From: Methylococcales bacterium | Lineage (GTDB): Bacteria; Pseudomonadota; Gammaproteobacteria; Methylococcales; Methylomonadaceae | Reading direction: 5' to 3' | Assembly (NCBI GenBank): GCA_023144875.1 | Contig: JAGLEW010000021.1 | Coordinates: 1-42,477, forward strand | DNA: 42,477 bases | Part shown: in pieces, positions 8,665-17,931 of the stretch | Layout of the letters: each line of letters begins with the position of its first letter | How positions within the stretch are numbered: the stretch's first letter is position 1 | The notes under the pieces: generated by a model | Databases searched by the model: none | The model's input: only the letters and a program-made list of their open reading frames with translations | What the model was told of the DNA's origin: nothing | Position numbers and translations under genes: made by a program

Positions 8665-9585
8665 TTACATACTTGTTTCTAAAATTTTCCAAACCAAGCA
8701 ATCAAAGTCTATGTTGTTCTGTGCCGCCGCCATCGGAACTAAACTATGGCTGGTCATTCCTGGTACGGTATTGACTTCAATTAATTGAGGCTTATTATCA
8801 TTATCTATAAAAAGATCGACACGCCCCCAGCCTTTAACATCAACACCGTCATACGCTTTTAAAGCCAAAGATTGTAATGATTGCTCTTGCACCTCACTCA
8901 AACCACAAGGGCAATGATATTGAGTTGTTTGAGACTCATATTTTGCTTGATAATCATAAAATGCATTGGCCGTTTCCAACCGAATCACAGGCAATACCAT
9001 CCCTTGTAAGATGGCAACGGTATATTCATTACCCATCACCCAGCTTTCAGCATACACATCACAATTGAATTGAGAAGCTTCTGTAAAGGCGGCCAACAGT
9101 TCTGCCGCATTATTCGCTTTATTCATTCCCATGCTAGAACCTTCTTTCGTTGGCTTAACAATCACAGGAAACCCTAGTTTTTCAATACATAAGTTAATAT
9201 CTTGTTCATTTCTCAATAAACACCAGAGTGGTGTCGGTAACCCCATCCCTTGCCAACACAGTTTCGTTTTTAACTTATCCATCGTCAATGCTGAAGCCAA
9301 TACACCACTGCCCGTATAAGGTAACTTCATAATTTCCAATACAGATTGTAAAACCCCGTCTTCGCCACCCCGCCCATGAATGATATTAAAAACACGATCA
9401 AGAGCTTTATCTTTTAAGGCTAAAAAAGGGTTATCCCCCACGTCAATCGCAACAACCTCTACATTTTGACGTTTTAATGCCTCAAAAACAGCAGTACCAC
9501 TTTGACGTGAAATTTCTTTTTCCGCCGCACAGCCACCCATTAATACGCCAACACGACCAAACTTTTTTGGGTTTTCAACCTTCAT
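8665..9585 (-). CDS. ddl: D-alanine--D-alanine ligase
   Basis: Ddl (306 aa) joins two D-alanines with ATP for the peptidoglycan stem peptide. It is an ATP-grasp enzyme with the N-terminal MGGCAAEKEIS motif, the HGRGGEDGVLQ loop, the YTGSGVLASALTMDK block, the KEGSSMGM omega-loop region and the LIEVNTVPGMTSHSLVP metal-binding end. The length and position next to ftsQ match DdlB. Its ATG overlaps the murB stop as ATGA. Confidence 0.97.
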   Translation of the reverse strand: MKVENPKKFGRVGVLMGGCAAEKEISRQSGTAVFEALKRQNVEVVAIDVGDNPFLALKDKALDRVFNIIHGRGGEDGVLQSVLEIMKLPYTGSGVLASALTMDKLKTKLCWQGMGLPTPLWCLLRNEQDINLCIEKLGFPVIVKPTKEGSSMGMNKANNAAELLAAFTEASQFNCDVYAESWVMGNEYTVAILQGMVLPVIRLETANAFYDYQAKYESQTTQYHCPCGLSEVQEQSLQSLALKAYDGVDVKGWGRVDLFIDNDNKPQLIEVNTVPGMTSHSLVPMAAAQNNIDFDCLVWKILETSM

Positions 9586-10472
9586 AAATACGCCCCTACT
9601 TTACAAACTTCCGTTTCTAACCTAATGTTTTTTTGATGATGCACTTCGTCTTGCACATGCTTAATCAGTGCTTCTATATCAGAAGCGTTGGCTTTATCAC
9701 GATTAACAATAAAATTTGCATGCTTTTCTGAAACACAAGCACCTCCGATTTGAACCCCCTTTAAGCCACAGGTTTCAATTAATCGGGCGGCATAATCACC
9801 AACGGGGTTTTTAAATACCGAGCCACAGGTTGGCACATTAATAGGTTGAGTCTCCGCTCGTTTTTTAAGCAATTCTTTAATTTTTTGCAAACTATGAGAC
9901 GAGTCACCCTGCTTTAATTTTAATTTTACTGAAATGAACCATTCCTCATTTAATGGCTTCACCGAGCGATAGGAAATTTTAAAATTATCTCCTGTTCGAG
10001 TATAGGTTTCTCCGCGTCGGTTAAGCATTTCCACACAGTCTACAATATCCCATGTTTCACTCCCAAAAGCCCCTGCATTCATTTTTAACGCGCCTCCCAT
10101 AGTACCTGGAATTCCTGCTAAAAATTCAGCGCCAACCAAACCATTATCGACACAAAAACGCGCCACTCTAGCACATGACATCCCTGCTTCAACATAAACC
10201 ACATCCTGTTCCAGCAAGGTCATTTTTTTTAAGCGCCCTCGCGTATTAATCACCACACCTGTAATGCCACCATCACGTACCAATAAATTACTGCCTAAAC
10301 CTAACCAAAATACAGGCGTTTCTGGCAACAACGTTTTCATATATAAAACCAAATCATTTTTATCATGCGGTAAGTACATTTTTTCAGCATTACCACCGAC
10401 ACGCCAACTGGTATATTTCGCCATATTTTCATCAATCAACAAACGACCGAGGGGTTTCATATCATCATTCAT
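9582..10472 (-). CDS. murB: UDP-N-acetylenolpyruvoylglucosamine reductase MurB (type II)
   Basis: MurB (296 aa) reduces enolpyruvyl-UDP-GlcNAc to UDP-MurNAc using FAD and NADPH. The FAD_binding_4 domain has SWRVGGNAEKMYLP and GLGSNLLVRDGG, then AGIPGTMGGALKMNAGA. The catalytic Ser is in CGSVFKNP, followed by the family block AARLIETCGLKG. At under 300 residues it looks like type II MurB, shorter than the E. coli type I enzyme. In E. coli murB lies elsewhere; here it sits inside the dcw cluster between murC and ddl, joined by ATGA overlaps on both sides. Confidence 0.97.
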   Translation of the reverse strand: MNDDMKPLGRLLIDENMAKYTSWRVGGNAEKMYLPHDKNDLVLYMKTLLPETPVFWLGLGSNLLVRDGGITGVVINTRGRLKKMTLLEQDVVYVEAGMSCARVARFCVDNGLVGAEFLAGIPGTMGGALKMNAGAFGSETWDIVDCVEMLNRRGETYTRTGDNFKISYRSVKPLNEEWFISVKLKLKQGDSSHSLQKIKELLKKRAETQPINVPTCGSVFKNPVGDYAARLIETCGLKGVQIGGACVSEKHANFIVNRDKANASDIEALIKHVQDEVHHQKNIRLETEVCKVGAYL

Positions 10473-11902
10473 GAGTTTAAAATTGCCGCTAATTTTTCAG
10501 GTAAAGTACTCGCAATTTGTCCTACATTGCCTGCGCCCATGGTTAAAATAACATCATCCACCTTTAATACGCCTTTTAATATAGGGTATAAATCTTCAGT
10601 ACGCTTAACAAAAACGGGATCAACCTGCCCTCTTGAACGTATAGCCCCACAAAGCGTTTGCCCATCTGCCGTTGCAATAACCGCCTCACCTGCCGAATAA
10701 ATATCTAATAAAATTAAAATATCGGCTTTTGAAAGCACCTCAACAAAATCTTCAAATAAATCACGAGTTCGAGTATAACGATGCGGTTGAAAAACCACCA
10801 CTGCACGCCGATCAGGCCATGCTTGACGCAATGCTTCCATGGTTGCCGCGACTTCACGCGGATGATGCCCATAATCATCGACCAAGGTTACCACCCCCTT
10901 TTTTAACACCACATCCCCTTGAAGCTGAAACCGTCGCCCGATACCTTTAAAAGCCCCCAAACTATCAATAATAGCCTGATCGTCCACCTCAAGATGAGTT
11001 GCAATCGCAATGGCGGCCAATGCATTAAGCATATTATGCCAACCAGGCATATTTAACGTAACATTTAACGCGCTATGTGTTTCTCCACGCAAGACTTTAA
11101 ACGCTGTTTTCAACCCTTGTTGCTTAATATCAACCGCACGAATATCCGCTTGTTCTGAAACACCATAGGTTGTAATCGGTTTTGAAATTTTTGATACAAC
11201 ACCCTGCACACCTTCATCATCAATGCACATCACCGCCATTCCATAAAAAGGGAGATGGTGTAAAAATTCAATAAAGGTTTCTTGTAAGCGTTGATAACTG
11301 CCTTCGTAGGTTTCAAGATGATCGTGATCTATATTCGTCACCACGGCCATCATGGGCTGTAAATACAAAAAGGAAGCATCACTTTCATCGGCTTCGGCGA
11401 CTAAATATTTTCCTGCCCCCAGTTTTGCATTCGTTCCTGCGCTGTTTAAACGCCCACCAATAACAAAAGTTGGGTCTAAATTTCCTTCCGCCAAAATACT
11501 TGCAATTAAACTGGTCGTCGTCGTTTTACCATGTGTCCCTGCAACAGCAATCCCAAAACGAAAACGCATTAATTCTGCCAACATTTCTGCACGAGGAATA
11601 ATCGGAATACGTTGCTGATAGGCGGCTTTAATTTCAGGGTTTTTACGATCAATCGCCGTCGAAACGACCACCACATCAACATGAGCGACATTCTCTGCAT
11701 AGTGCCCTATATAAAGTTTGATTCCGTGCGATTGTAAACGTTCTGTCACCACCGATTCTTTAATATCAGAGCCTGACACCTGATAGCCCAGATTCAATAA
11801 TACTTCGGCAATACCACTCATCCCTGTGCCGCCAACCCCAATAAAATGAATTTTTTCTATATTACCTAAGGCTTTTATCGGCATTCCTGTTTTTGTATAC
11901 AT
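10469..11902 (-). CDS. murC: UDP-N-acetylmuramate--L-alanine ligase MurC
   Basis: MurC (477 aa) adds L-Ala to UDP-MurNAc. The N-terminal Rossmann motif IHFIGVGGTGMSGIAEVL, the P-loop AGTHGKTTTTSL, the central TNIDHDHLETY block and the C-terminal DDYGHHPREV motif define this Mur ligase as MurC. The start at 11902 is a weak choice over M7 at 11884 (MPIKALGNIEKIHF), since ribosome binding sites are poor for both. It follows the murG stop after 2 bases, and its TGA overlaps the murB ATG. Confidence 0.98.
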   Translation of the reverse strand: MYTKTGMPIKALGNIEKIHFIGVGGTGMSGIAEVLLNLGYQVSGSDIKESVVTERLQSHGIKLYIGHYAENVAHVDVVVVSTAIDRKNPEIKAAYQQRIPIIPRAEMLAELMRFRFGIAVAGTHGKTTTTSLIASILAEGNLDPTFVIGGRLNSAGTNAKLGAGKYLVAEADESDASFLYLQPMMAVVTNIDHDHLETYEGSYQRLQETFIEFLHHLPFYGMAVMCIDDEGVQGVVSKISKPITTYGVSEQADIRAVDIKQQGLKTAFKVLRGETHSALNVTLNMPGWHNMLNALAAIAIATHLEVDDQAIIDSLGAFKGIGRRFQLQGDVVLKKGVVTLVDDYGHHPREVAATMEALRQAWPDRRAVVVFQPHRYTRTRDLFEDFVEVLSKADILILLDIYSAGEAVIATADGQTLCGAIRSRGQVDPVFVKRTEDLYPILKGVLKVDDVILTMGAGNVGQIASTLPEKLAAILNS

Positions 11903-11904
11903 AA

Positions 11905-12957
11905 TTAAACAGCTACCTCAGTACAAATAGCCGCCACTGTGGCTGTTGCTTTTAATCGAGCTTTATTTTTTGATTTTTTTGACATAATTTCTAAATTATT
12001 TGACACCTGATTAATCGCTACAACTAGCCCTTCTACGGTTAATTCATTTTGTGGCAACAATAGCGCGGCTTGATCTTCCGATAAATACCGAGCATTTGCC
12101 GATTGATGATCATCAATCGCTTGTGGTAAAGGAATAAAAATAGCAGGCAACCCACAGGCGGACACTTCACTCACCGTCATCGCCCCTGCTCGGCAAATAA
12201 CTAAATCCGCCCATTGATAGAGTGCAGGCATATCTTCAATAAAAGCCAATGATTCTGCCTGAATATTTAAAGCTTGGTACGCAGATTCAACATCTTTTTG
12301 CATCGCAGAGCCTGTCTGATGCTTTACGCGAACAGATTCTATTTTCGCCAAGGCTTTCGGCAGTAATTCATTTAAAATTTGAGCGCCTTGACTGCCTCCG
12401 ACAATGGCTATGTTTAAACCCGTTGAAGAGGCTTTATTAACTTTTTGTGGTAATTTCATAAAAGCCGCTCGTAGAGGGTTCCCTGTACATAATGCTTTCA
12501 TTTGAGCGGGAAAACTATCAGGAAATGCTTCTAATTTTCGAGTGGCTATTTTTGATAATAATTTATTTGTCGTTCCAACAACACGATTTTGCTCGTGTAT
12601 GACCAGCGGAATCCCTAATAATTTTGCCATCATACCGCCAGGGGCGGCTACAAATCCACCCATCCCTAGTACGACATTGGGTTTTCTTCGACGTAAAATA
12701 GTAAACGCTTGCCAACACGCCTTCATCAAATGAAAAATACTTTTAAATTTTGAAGAAAGTCCTTTCCCTCTCAAGCCTGATACCGATAACCAATCAATTT
12801 CAATTTGATGCTCAGGAATGACTCGCGCTTCCAAACCTTTTTGAGTGCCTAACCAACTAACATTCCAGCCGTCACTTCGTAATTTTTCAGCCACCGCCAG
12901 CGCAGGAAAGACATGCCCACCCGTACCACCAGCCATAATAACTATCCGTCTGCCCAT
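11905..12957 (-). CDS. murG: MurG, lipid II glycosyltransferase
   Basis: MurG (350 aa) transfers GlcNAc from UDP-GlcNAc to lipid I at the inner face of the cytoplasmic membrane. The N-terminal MAGGTGGHVFPALAVAEKL loop, MGGFVAAPGG and IHEQNRVVG loops, IVGGSQGAQILNE and the CRAGAMTVSE acceptor/donor motif are all present, as is the IPLPQAIDDHQSANA block. The start overlaps the ftsW 3' end by 16 bases. Confidence 0.98.
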   Translation of the reverse strand: MGRRIVIMAGGTGGHVFPALAVAEKLRSDGWNVSWLGTQKGLEARVIPEHQIEIDWLSVSGLRGKGLSSKFKSIFHLMKACWQAFTILRRRKPNVVLGMGGFVAAPGGMMAKLLGIPLVIHEQNRVVGTTNKLLSKIATRKLEAFPDSFPAQMKALCTGNPLRAAFMKLPQKVNKASSTGLNIAIVGGSQGAQILNELLPKALAKIESVRVKHQTGSAMQKDVESAYQALNIQAESLAFIEDMPALYQWADLVICRAGAMTVSEVSACGLPAIFIPLPQAIDDHQSANARYLSEDQAALLLPQNELTVEGLVVAINQVSNNLEIMSKKSKNKARLKATATVAAICTEVAV

Positions 12958-14102
12958 TTTTTATTTCTCTTAGCTTTTTGAGTGGTTGTTGTGACAACTT
13001 CGTAATGAATTCTAAATAATAATGAGATAGCAACACTCATCACGATCATGCTACCGCCGCCATAACTCATCAATGGCAACGTTAATCCTTTGGTGGGTAA
13101 TATCCCCATATTAACCCCTATATTAATAAAAGTTTGAAAGGCAAACCACACCCCTAAGCCATAAGCAACAAATGCTGAAAAACGTAAGTCTAATTTTTCA
13201 GCTTGAGTTCCAATTGAAAAGGCTCTAAAGATTAATAAGGTGTATAAAATAATGACACTAATCACCCCAACTAAGCCTAATTCTTCGGCTAAAATAGAAA
13301 ATAAAAAATCGGTGTGTGCTTCGGGTAAATAAAACATTTTTTGCACGCCATTCCCTAAACCAACACCAAAATATTCACCTCGCCCAAAAGCAATTAACGC
13401 TTGTATTAACTGAAAACCTGTATCTTGAGCATCCGCCCAAGGATCCATAAAACTACTAATTCGTGCCAAACGATAATCGGATGAATAAATTAACTGTCGC
13501 CCTAATAACAACACGACGATAACTAACACAGCAAACTGCTCTAATCTTGCCCCCGCCAAATACATCACCGACATCGCAATAATCAACAGCACAACCGAAG
13601 AGCCAAAATCAGGCTCTAATAATAATAAAACACAAGCCAAGGCAAATAGCATTAAGGGTTTTATCAACCCAAACGCTTCCGTTTCAACGGTTTCTTGATG
13701 GCGTACGACATAACCTGAAATATAAATAACCGAACAAAATTTCATTAATTCAGAGGTTTGAACTCTTAACCCCATAATTGATAGCCAGCGCGTACTCCCA
13801 TTCACTTTGACGCCAAAACCTGGAACCAGTACTAACACCAATAAAAAAAGTCCAAAAATAAAAAAAATTGAGCCATAACGTTCCCAAAAACGCATGGGAA
13901 TTAACACTACCCCTGAGACTAAAACAAACGATAAGGCGATGTGCATTAATTGTCGCATCGGGTAATGAAAACTATTTCCCGCGATTTTTTCCCCTAAATG
14001 CAACGATGATGACACCATCATCACATAACCCAAACTCATAATACCGAGGGTAACGGTTAATAAAAACCAGTCAACACGCGATGTTTTATTTTTTTCAGCC
14101 AT
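12942..14102 (-). CDS. ftsW: Peptidoglycan glycosyltransferase FtsW
   Basis: FtsW (386 aa) is the SEDS-family polymerase that works with FtsI at the septum. About ten hydrophobic segments are seen. SEDS motifs include the GSTRWLSIMGLRVQTSEL stretch, FGRGEYFGVGLGNGVQKMFYLPEAHTDFLFS in parts, and the C-terminal GILPTKGLTLPLMSYGG. The position between murD and murG rules for FtsW rather than RodA. The ATG overlaps the murD stop as TAATG. Confidence 0.98.
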   Translation of the reverse strand: MAEKNKTSRVDWFLLTVTLGIMSLGYVMMVSSSLHLGEKIAGNSFHYPMRQLMHIALSFVLVSGVVLIPMRFWERYGSIFFIFGLFLLVLVLVPGFGVKVNGSTRWLSIMGLRVQTSELMKFCSVIYISGYVVRHQETVETEAFGLIKPLMLFALACVLLLLEPDFGSSVVLLIIAMSVMYLAGARLEQFAVLVIVVLLLGRQLIYSSDYRLARISSFMDPWADAQDTGFQLIQALIAFGRGEYFGVGLGNGVQKMFYLPEAHTDFLFSILAEELGLVGVISVIILYTLLIFRAFSIGTQAEKLDLRFSAFVAYGLGVWFAFQTFINIGVNMGILPTKGLTLPLMSYGGGSMIVMSVAISLLFRIHYEVVTTTTQKAKRNKKWADG

Positions 14103-15481
14103 TAAGTGAACTCCAGCGCCCTAACCGCGGCAATAAAAGCATCCCCTCGATGCTGATAGTTTTTATATTGATCTAAACTCGCGCACGCAGGTGATAACAA
14201 AACCGTGTCCTTTGCCATTGCTATTTGATTGGCTTTTTCCACCGCATCAATCATTGTTTCTACATGATACACGGTAACGATTTCCTCTAAAGTGGCTTCA
14301 AGTAAAGGTGCATCTTTTCCCATCACAATTAAAGCCTTCACATGTTGCTGAACACTGGTTTTTAATTCAGTCATATTCGCCCCTTTTGCATCACCACCTG
14401 CCAATAAAATAACGTTGTGCTGATAACCTTCGAGCGCCGCCATACAAGCACCCACATTGGTGGCTTTCGAATCATTAACCCACTCGACCTCATTAATGTT
14501 CGCCACGGTTTGCATTCGATGAGCAAGGCCTTTCATATTTTTTAACGCATCACACATTTTATGTAAATCCAAATTAACCGCATGACCTAAGGCTAATGCG
14601 GCTAATACATTGGCTTGATTATGATGACCTACTAAGGGAAAATCCAAGCACGCCATTAACTCACAATTTTTATACGCAAAATAATCGCCTTCAATGCGCG
14701 TCTTAATATGAAAATCAGTCAATTTTTTGAGACTAAAATAATAATGTTTCCGTTCATGACGCCGCATATTACACACAGCCTCATCATCTTTATTAAGAAT
14801 CATGACACCCACACCGTTAAAAATTTTTGTTTTTTCAAAAATATAGTTTTCCAGTGTTTTATGACGATCTAAGTGATCTTCACTGATATTCAATACCGTT
14901 GCCGCCGTCGCGTTCAACCTACTTGTTCTTTCAAGTTGAAAACTGGACAATTCTAAAACATATAAAGCAACGTTTACATCCAATAAATTCAGTGCCGCTG
15001 TTCCTAAATTACCACCAATAGCGGTTTTTGTAGCACTTGCCTCCGCCATTTCACCCAACATGGTGGTGACCGTACTTTTACCATTTGAACCTGTAATAGC
15101 AACAATAGGGGTTTCAGTAGACAACGCGAACAAGTCAATATCACTGATGATTTTTGCCCCTTGGGTACAAGCAACCTTTATGACCGATTGATCCAAACTT
15201 AAACCAGGGCTGACAATTAAATGACTTACCCCTTTAAAATCATGATCGTTAAATTTCCCTGTTATCAGCGGAACATCTGGAAAATCATCCAGCAATTGAG
15301 CTTTCATGGGAGGATAATCGCGATTATCAATCACCGTTATTTGAAAATTATAATGGTTTAAAAATCGAACCAGCGATAACCCCGTTGTACCCAACCCTAC
15401 CACTAATAGACGTGATTTTTCAGGGGTTAATTCCAATGATACTTGAAAATTCTCAAGTACCTTACGATCAGATAAACGCAT
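14102..15481 (-). CDS. murD: UDP-N-acetylmuramoylalanine--D-glutamate ligase MurD
   Basis: MurD (459 aa from this start) adds D-Glu to UDP-MurNAc-L-Ala. The N-terminal Rossmann LLVVGLGTTGLSLVRFL, P-loop ITGSNGKSTVTTMLGEM and central NISEDHLDRH motifs are typical, as are VNDSKATN and LAGGDAKG later. The open frame continues upstream to 15571, but the extra 30 residues lie within mraY and do not look like MurD. I chose the ATG at 15481, two bases after the mraY stop, giving MRLSDRKVLENF. Confidence 0.96.
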   Translation of the reverse strand: MRLSDRKVLENFQVSLELTPEKSRLLVVGLGTTGLSLVRFLNHYNFQITVIDNRDYPPMKAQLLDDFPDVPLITGKFNDHDFKGVSHLIVSPGLSLDQSVIKVACTQGAKIISDIDLFALSTETPIVAITGSNGKSTVTTMLGEMAEASATKTAIGGNLGTAALNLLDVNVALYVLELSSFQLERTSRLNATAATVLNISEDHLDRHKTLENYIFEKTKIFNGVGVMILNKDDEAVCNMRRHERKHYYFSLKKLTDFHIKTRIEGDYFAYKNCELMACLDFPLVGHHNQANVLAALALGHAVNLDLHKMCDALKNMKGLAHRMQTVANINEVEWVNDSKATNVGACMAALEGYQHNVILLAGGDAKGANMTELKTSVQQHVKALIVMGKDAPLLEATLEEIVTVYHVETMIDAVEKANQIAMAKDTVLLSPACASLDQYKNYQHRGDAFIAAVRALEFT

Positions 15482-15483
15482 AT

Positions 15484-16566
15484 TTATCGAAGCTTCAAGG
15501 TCGCTAAACCAACGAGTACTAACACAAAGGTAATAATCCAAAAGCGCACGATAATTCGAGGCTCTGGCCAACCTTTTAATTCATAATGATGATGAATCGG
15601 TGCCATTCTAAAAACACGCTTGCCTCTTAACTTAAACGAAGCGACTTGAATAATCACCGACAAAGTCTCAACAACAAAAATACCGCCCATAATAAAAAGT
15701 ACAAATTCTTGTCGAACTAAAATAGCTAAAACACCCAATCCAGCGCCTAATGCCAATGAGCCTACATCCCCCATAAAAACCATTGCAGGATAAGTGTTAA
15801 ACCATAAAAAGCCTAGTCCTGAACCAACTAACGCTCCACAAAAAACAATTAATTCACCACTGCTCGCTAAAAAAGGAATACCAAGGTATTCAGCAAACTC
15901 TTTATGTCCCGATAGATAAGCAAAAATTCCCATGCCAATAGCAATCATTACGGTTGGCATAATGGCTAGACCATCCAAACCATCGGTCAAATTCACGGCA
16001 TTACTGGTACCTACAATCACAAGATAGCTTAGTACAATATAACCCCAGCCTAAATTCAACATGACATCTTTGAAAAAAGGAATTAATAACTGGGTTTCCT
16101 CTGGCGTACTCGCACTATGGTAAAGAAATACCGCCGCCCCCATGCCGATAAGCGATTGAAATAAATATTTTAGCTTTGCCGATAAACCATCGCTATTATT
16201 TAGCATCACTTTTTTATAATCATCAACAAAGCCAATAACACCAAAGCCCATCGTCACTGTTAGAATCACCCAAACATAGTGATTTCCTAAATCTGCCCAT
16301 AATAAGGTGCTAATGGTAATAGCGACTAAAATCATGGTTCCGCCCATTGTCGGCGTGCCTGATTTTTGCAAATGTGATTCGGGCCCATCTTCTCGAACAC
16401 TTTGACCAATTTTATTACGGGTTAATTTACGAATCATCCAAGGGCCGATCATAAATGAAATAAGTAATGCGGTTAATGTGCCTAAAATAGCTCTAAAGGT
16501 GAGGTATTGAAACACCCTAAAACCACTATCCAATGACATCAAAAAATCCGCTAAATAAAGTAGCAT
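15484..16566 (-). CDS. mraY: Phospho-N-acetylmuramoyl-pentapeptide transferase MraY
   Basis: MraY (360 aa) moves phospho-MurNAc-pentapeptide onto undecaprenyl phosphate to form lipid I. This polytopic protein has about ten membrane segments. The family motifs seen are FVDDYKKV with the Asp pair, NAVNLTDGLDGLA, FMGDVGSLALG and the C-terminal PIHHHYELKGWPE His cluster. Length is exactly usual. It lies 3 bases after murF. Confidence 0.99.
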   Translation of the reverse strand: MLLYLADFLMSLDSGFRVFQYLTFRAILGTLTALLISFMIGPWMIRKLTRNKIGQSVREDGPESHLQKSGTPTMGGTMILVAITISTLLWADLGNHYVWVILTVTMGFGVIGFVDDYKKVMLNNSDGLSAKLKYLFQSLIGMGAAVFLYHSASTPEETQLLIPFFKDVMLNLGWGYIVLSYLVIVGTSNAVNLTDGLDGLAIMPTVMIAIGMGIFAYLSGHKEFAEYLGIPFLASSGELIVFCGALVGSGLGFLWFNTYPAMVFMGDVGSLALGAGLGVLAILVRQEFVLFIMGGIFVVETLSVIIQVASFKLRGKRVFRMAPIHHHYELKGWPEPRIIVRFWIITFVLVLVGLATLKLR

Positions 16567-16569
16567 TCG

Positions 16570-17931
16570 TTAATTCCTAAAATTATCAATTAATACCGCG
16601 GCAACATTTTCCATTTTTTGTGTCCGTGACCCTTTAATGAGCAGAACAACATCCGCTTGTAATTGTGCTTGCAATACTTCAATCAACAATGACTGACTTT
16701 CAAAAAAAACACCGCCTTGACCAAATGCTTCAACCGTTCCCCTCGCTTCATCCCCGACGGCAAACAAACGTTTTACGCCAGATTCTCGAATCAACACGCC
16801 TAATTGGCGATGAATCTCCACACTTTGAGCCCCCATTTCACCAAAAGCACCCAAGACAAGCCAAGGCTCACCTGCGCAGGATTTCAAAACCTCTAACGCG
16901 ACTTTCAAAGAACTAGGGTTAGCATTATAACTGTCATCAATAATTAAGTTTTTATCACGACTTAACCAAGGCTGTAAACGGCCTTTAACAGGTGAAATTT
17001 TTGCAAGTCCTTGTTGAATTTGAGTCAATGGAATATTATTTGCTAAAGCAGCGGCAGCGGCGGCAACGGCATTATTTACATTATGTTTCCCAGCCAATTT
17101 TAACTGCATTGGAATTTTTTTCGATTGATAATGCAAATTAAAGGCGGTTTGAAATTGATTTCCCTCAACACTAACCTTTATATCGCTGGCATAAACATCC
17201 GCCGTTGAATTATTTAAAGAAAAACAAAAATGCCTGCGTTGATTGAGTTTTTCCAGCCATAAACGATAAAATGCATCATCTTGATTTAAAATAGCGATAC
17301 TTGATGATTTTGAACCCGTAATGATTTCCCCTTTTGCTTCAGCAATGCCTTTTAGCGAACCAAAACCCTCGAGGTGCGCATCACCCACATTATTAATCAA
17401 AACAATATCCGCCAAAGCATAACGGCTACTAAAAGCTATTTCACCACTGTGATTTGCCCCCATTTCTACCACGGCATAACGATGCTGCATTGATAGTCTC
17501 AATAAAGTCAGTGGCACGCCTATTTCATTATTAAAATTACCTGCTGTGGCTAAAACAGATGCCTCAACGGATAAAATCGCCGCCAACATTTCTTTTATCG
17601 TTGTTTTACCATTACTTCCTGTGACTGCAAAAACAGTTGCCTGACTTTTTTGTCGCCATAACCCACCTAATTGCGCCAAGGCAAGACGTGTATTAGCGAC
17701 CACAAGTTGGGGTAAATCACTTTTAACAGCCTGATTAACCAATAAAGCACCCGCTCCCTTTTTTTCAGCCGCCTGAATAAAGTCATGCCCATCAAATTGA
17801 TCGCCCTTGATGGCAATATATAAAGCACCTGCATTTAAGGTTCGGGAGTCAATACTCACCGAATCAATTTCAATATTTTGCCCCGTTAATTTCGCCTTCA
17901 AAGCAACGGCAATAGCACCTAAAGTTAACAT
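16570..17931 (-). CDS. murF: UDP-N-acetylmuramoyl-tripeptide--D-Ala-D-Ala ligase MurF
   Basis: MurF (453 aa from this start) adds D-Ala-D-Ala to the UDP-MurNAc tripeptide. It has the short N-terminal MurF domain (IDSVSIDSRTLNAGALYIAIKG), the P-loop VTGSNGKTTIKEML, NVGDAHLEGFGS and the C-terminal DDSYNANPSS motif. The frame is also open from a GTG at 17946, but the ATG at 17931 fits the family start better and has a GAGTGG-like sequence upstream. From this start it overlaps the murE stop by 7 bases. Confidence 0.96.
   Translation of the reverse strand: MLTLGAIAVALKAKLTGQNIEIDSVSIDSRTLNAGALYIAIKGDQFDGHDFIQAAEKKGAGALLVNQAVKSDLPQLVVANTRLALAQLGGLWRQKSQATVFAVTGSNGKTTIKEMLAAILSVEASVLATAGNFNNEIGVPLTLLRLSMQHRYAVVEMGANHSGEIAFSSRYALADIVLINNVGDAHLEGFGSLKGIAEAKGEIITGSKSSSIAILNQDDAFYRLWLEKLNQRRHFCFSLNNSTADVYASDIKVSVEGNQFQTAFNLHYQSKKIPMQLKLAGKHNVNNAVAAAAAALANNIPLTQIQQGLAKISPVKGRLQPWLSRDKNLIIDDSYNANPSSLKVALEVLKSCAGEPWLVLGAFGEMGAQSVEIHRQLGVLIRESGVKRLFAVGDEARGTVEAFGQGGVFFESQSLLIEVLQAQLQADVVLLIKGSRTQKMENVAAVLIDNFRN

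Noticed and set aside
15482..15571. N-terminal extension of murD (30 residues)
   Set aside because: It lies over the end of mraY, is unlike MurD starts, and an ATG just after the mraY stop gives the expected protein.
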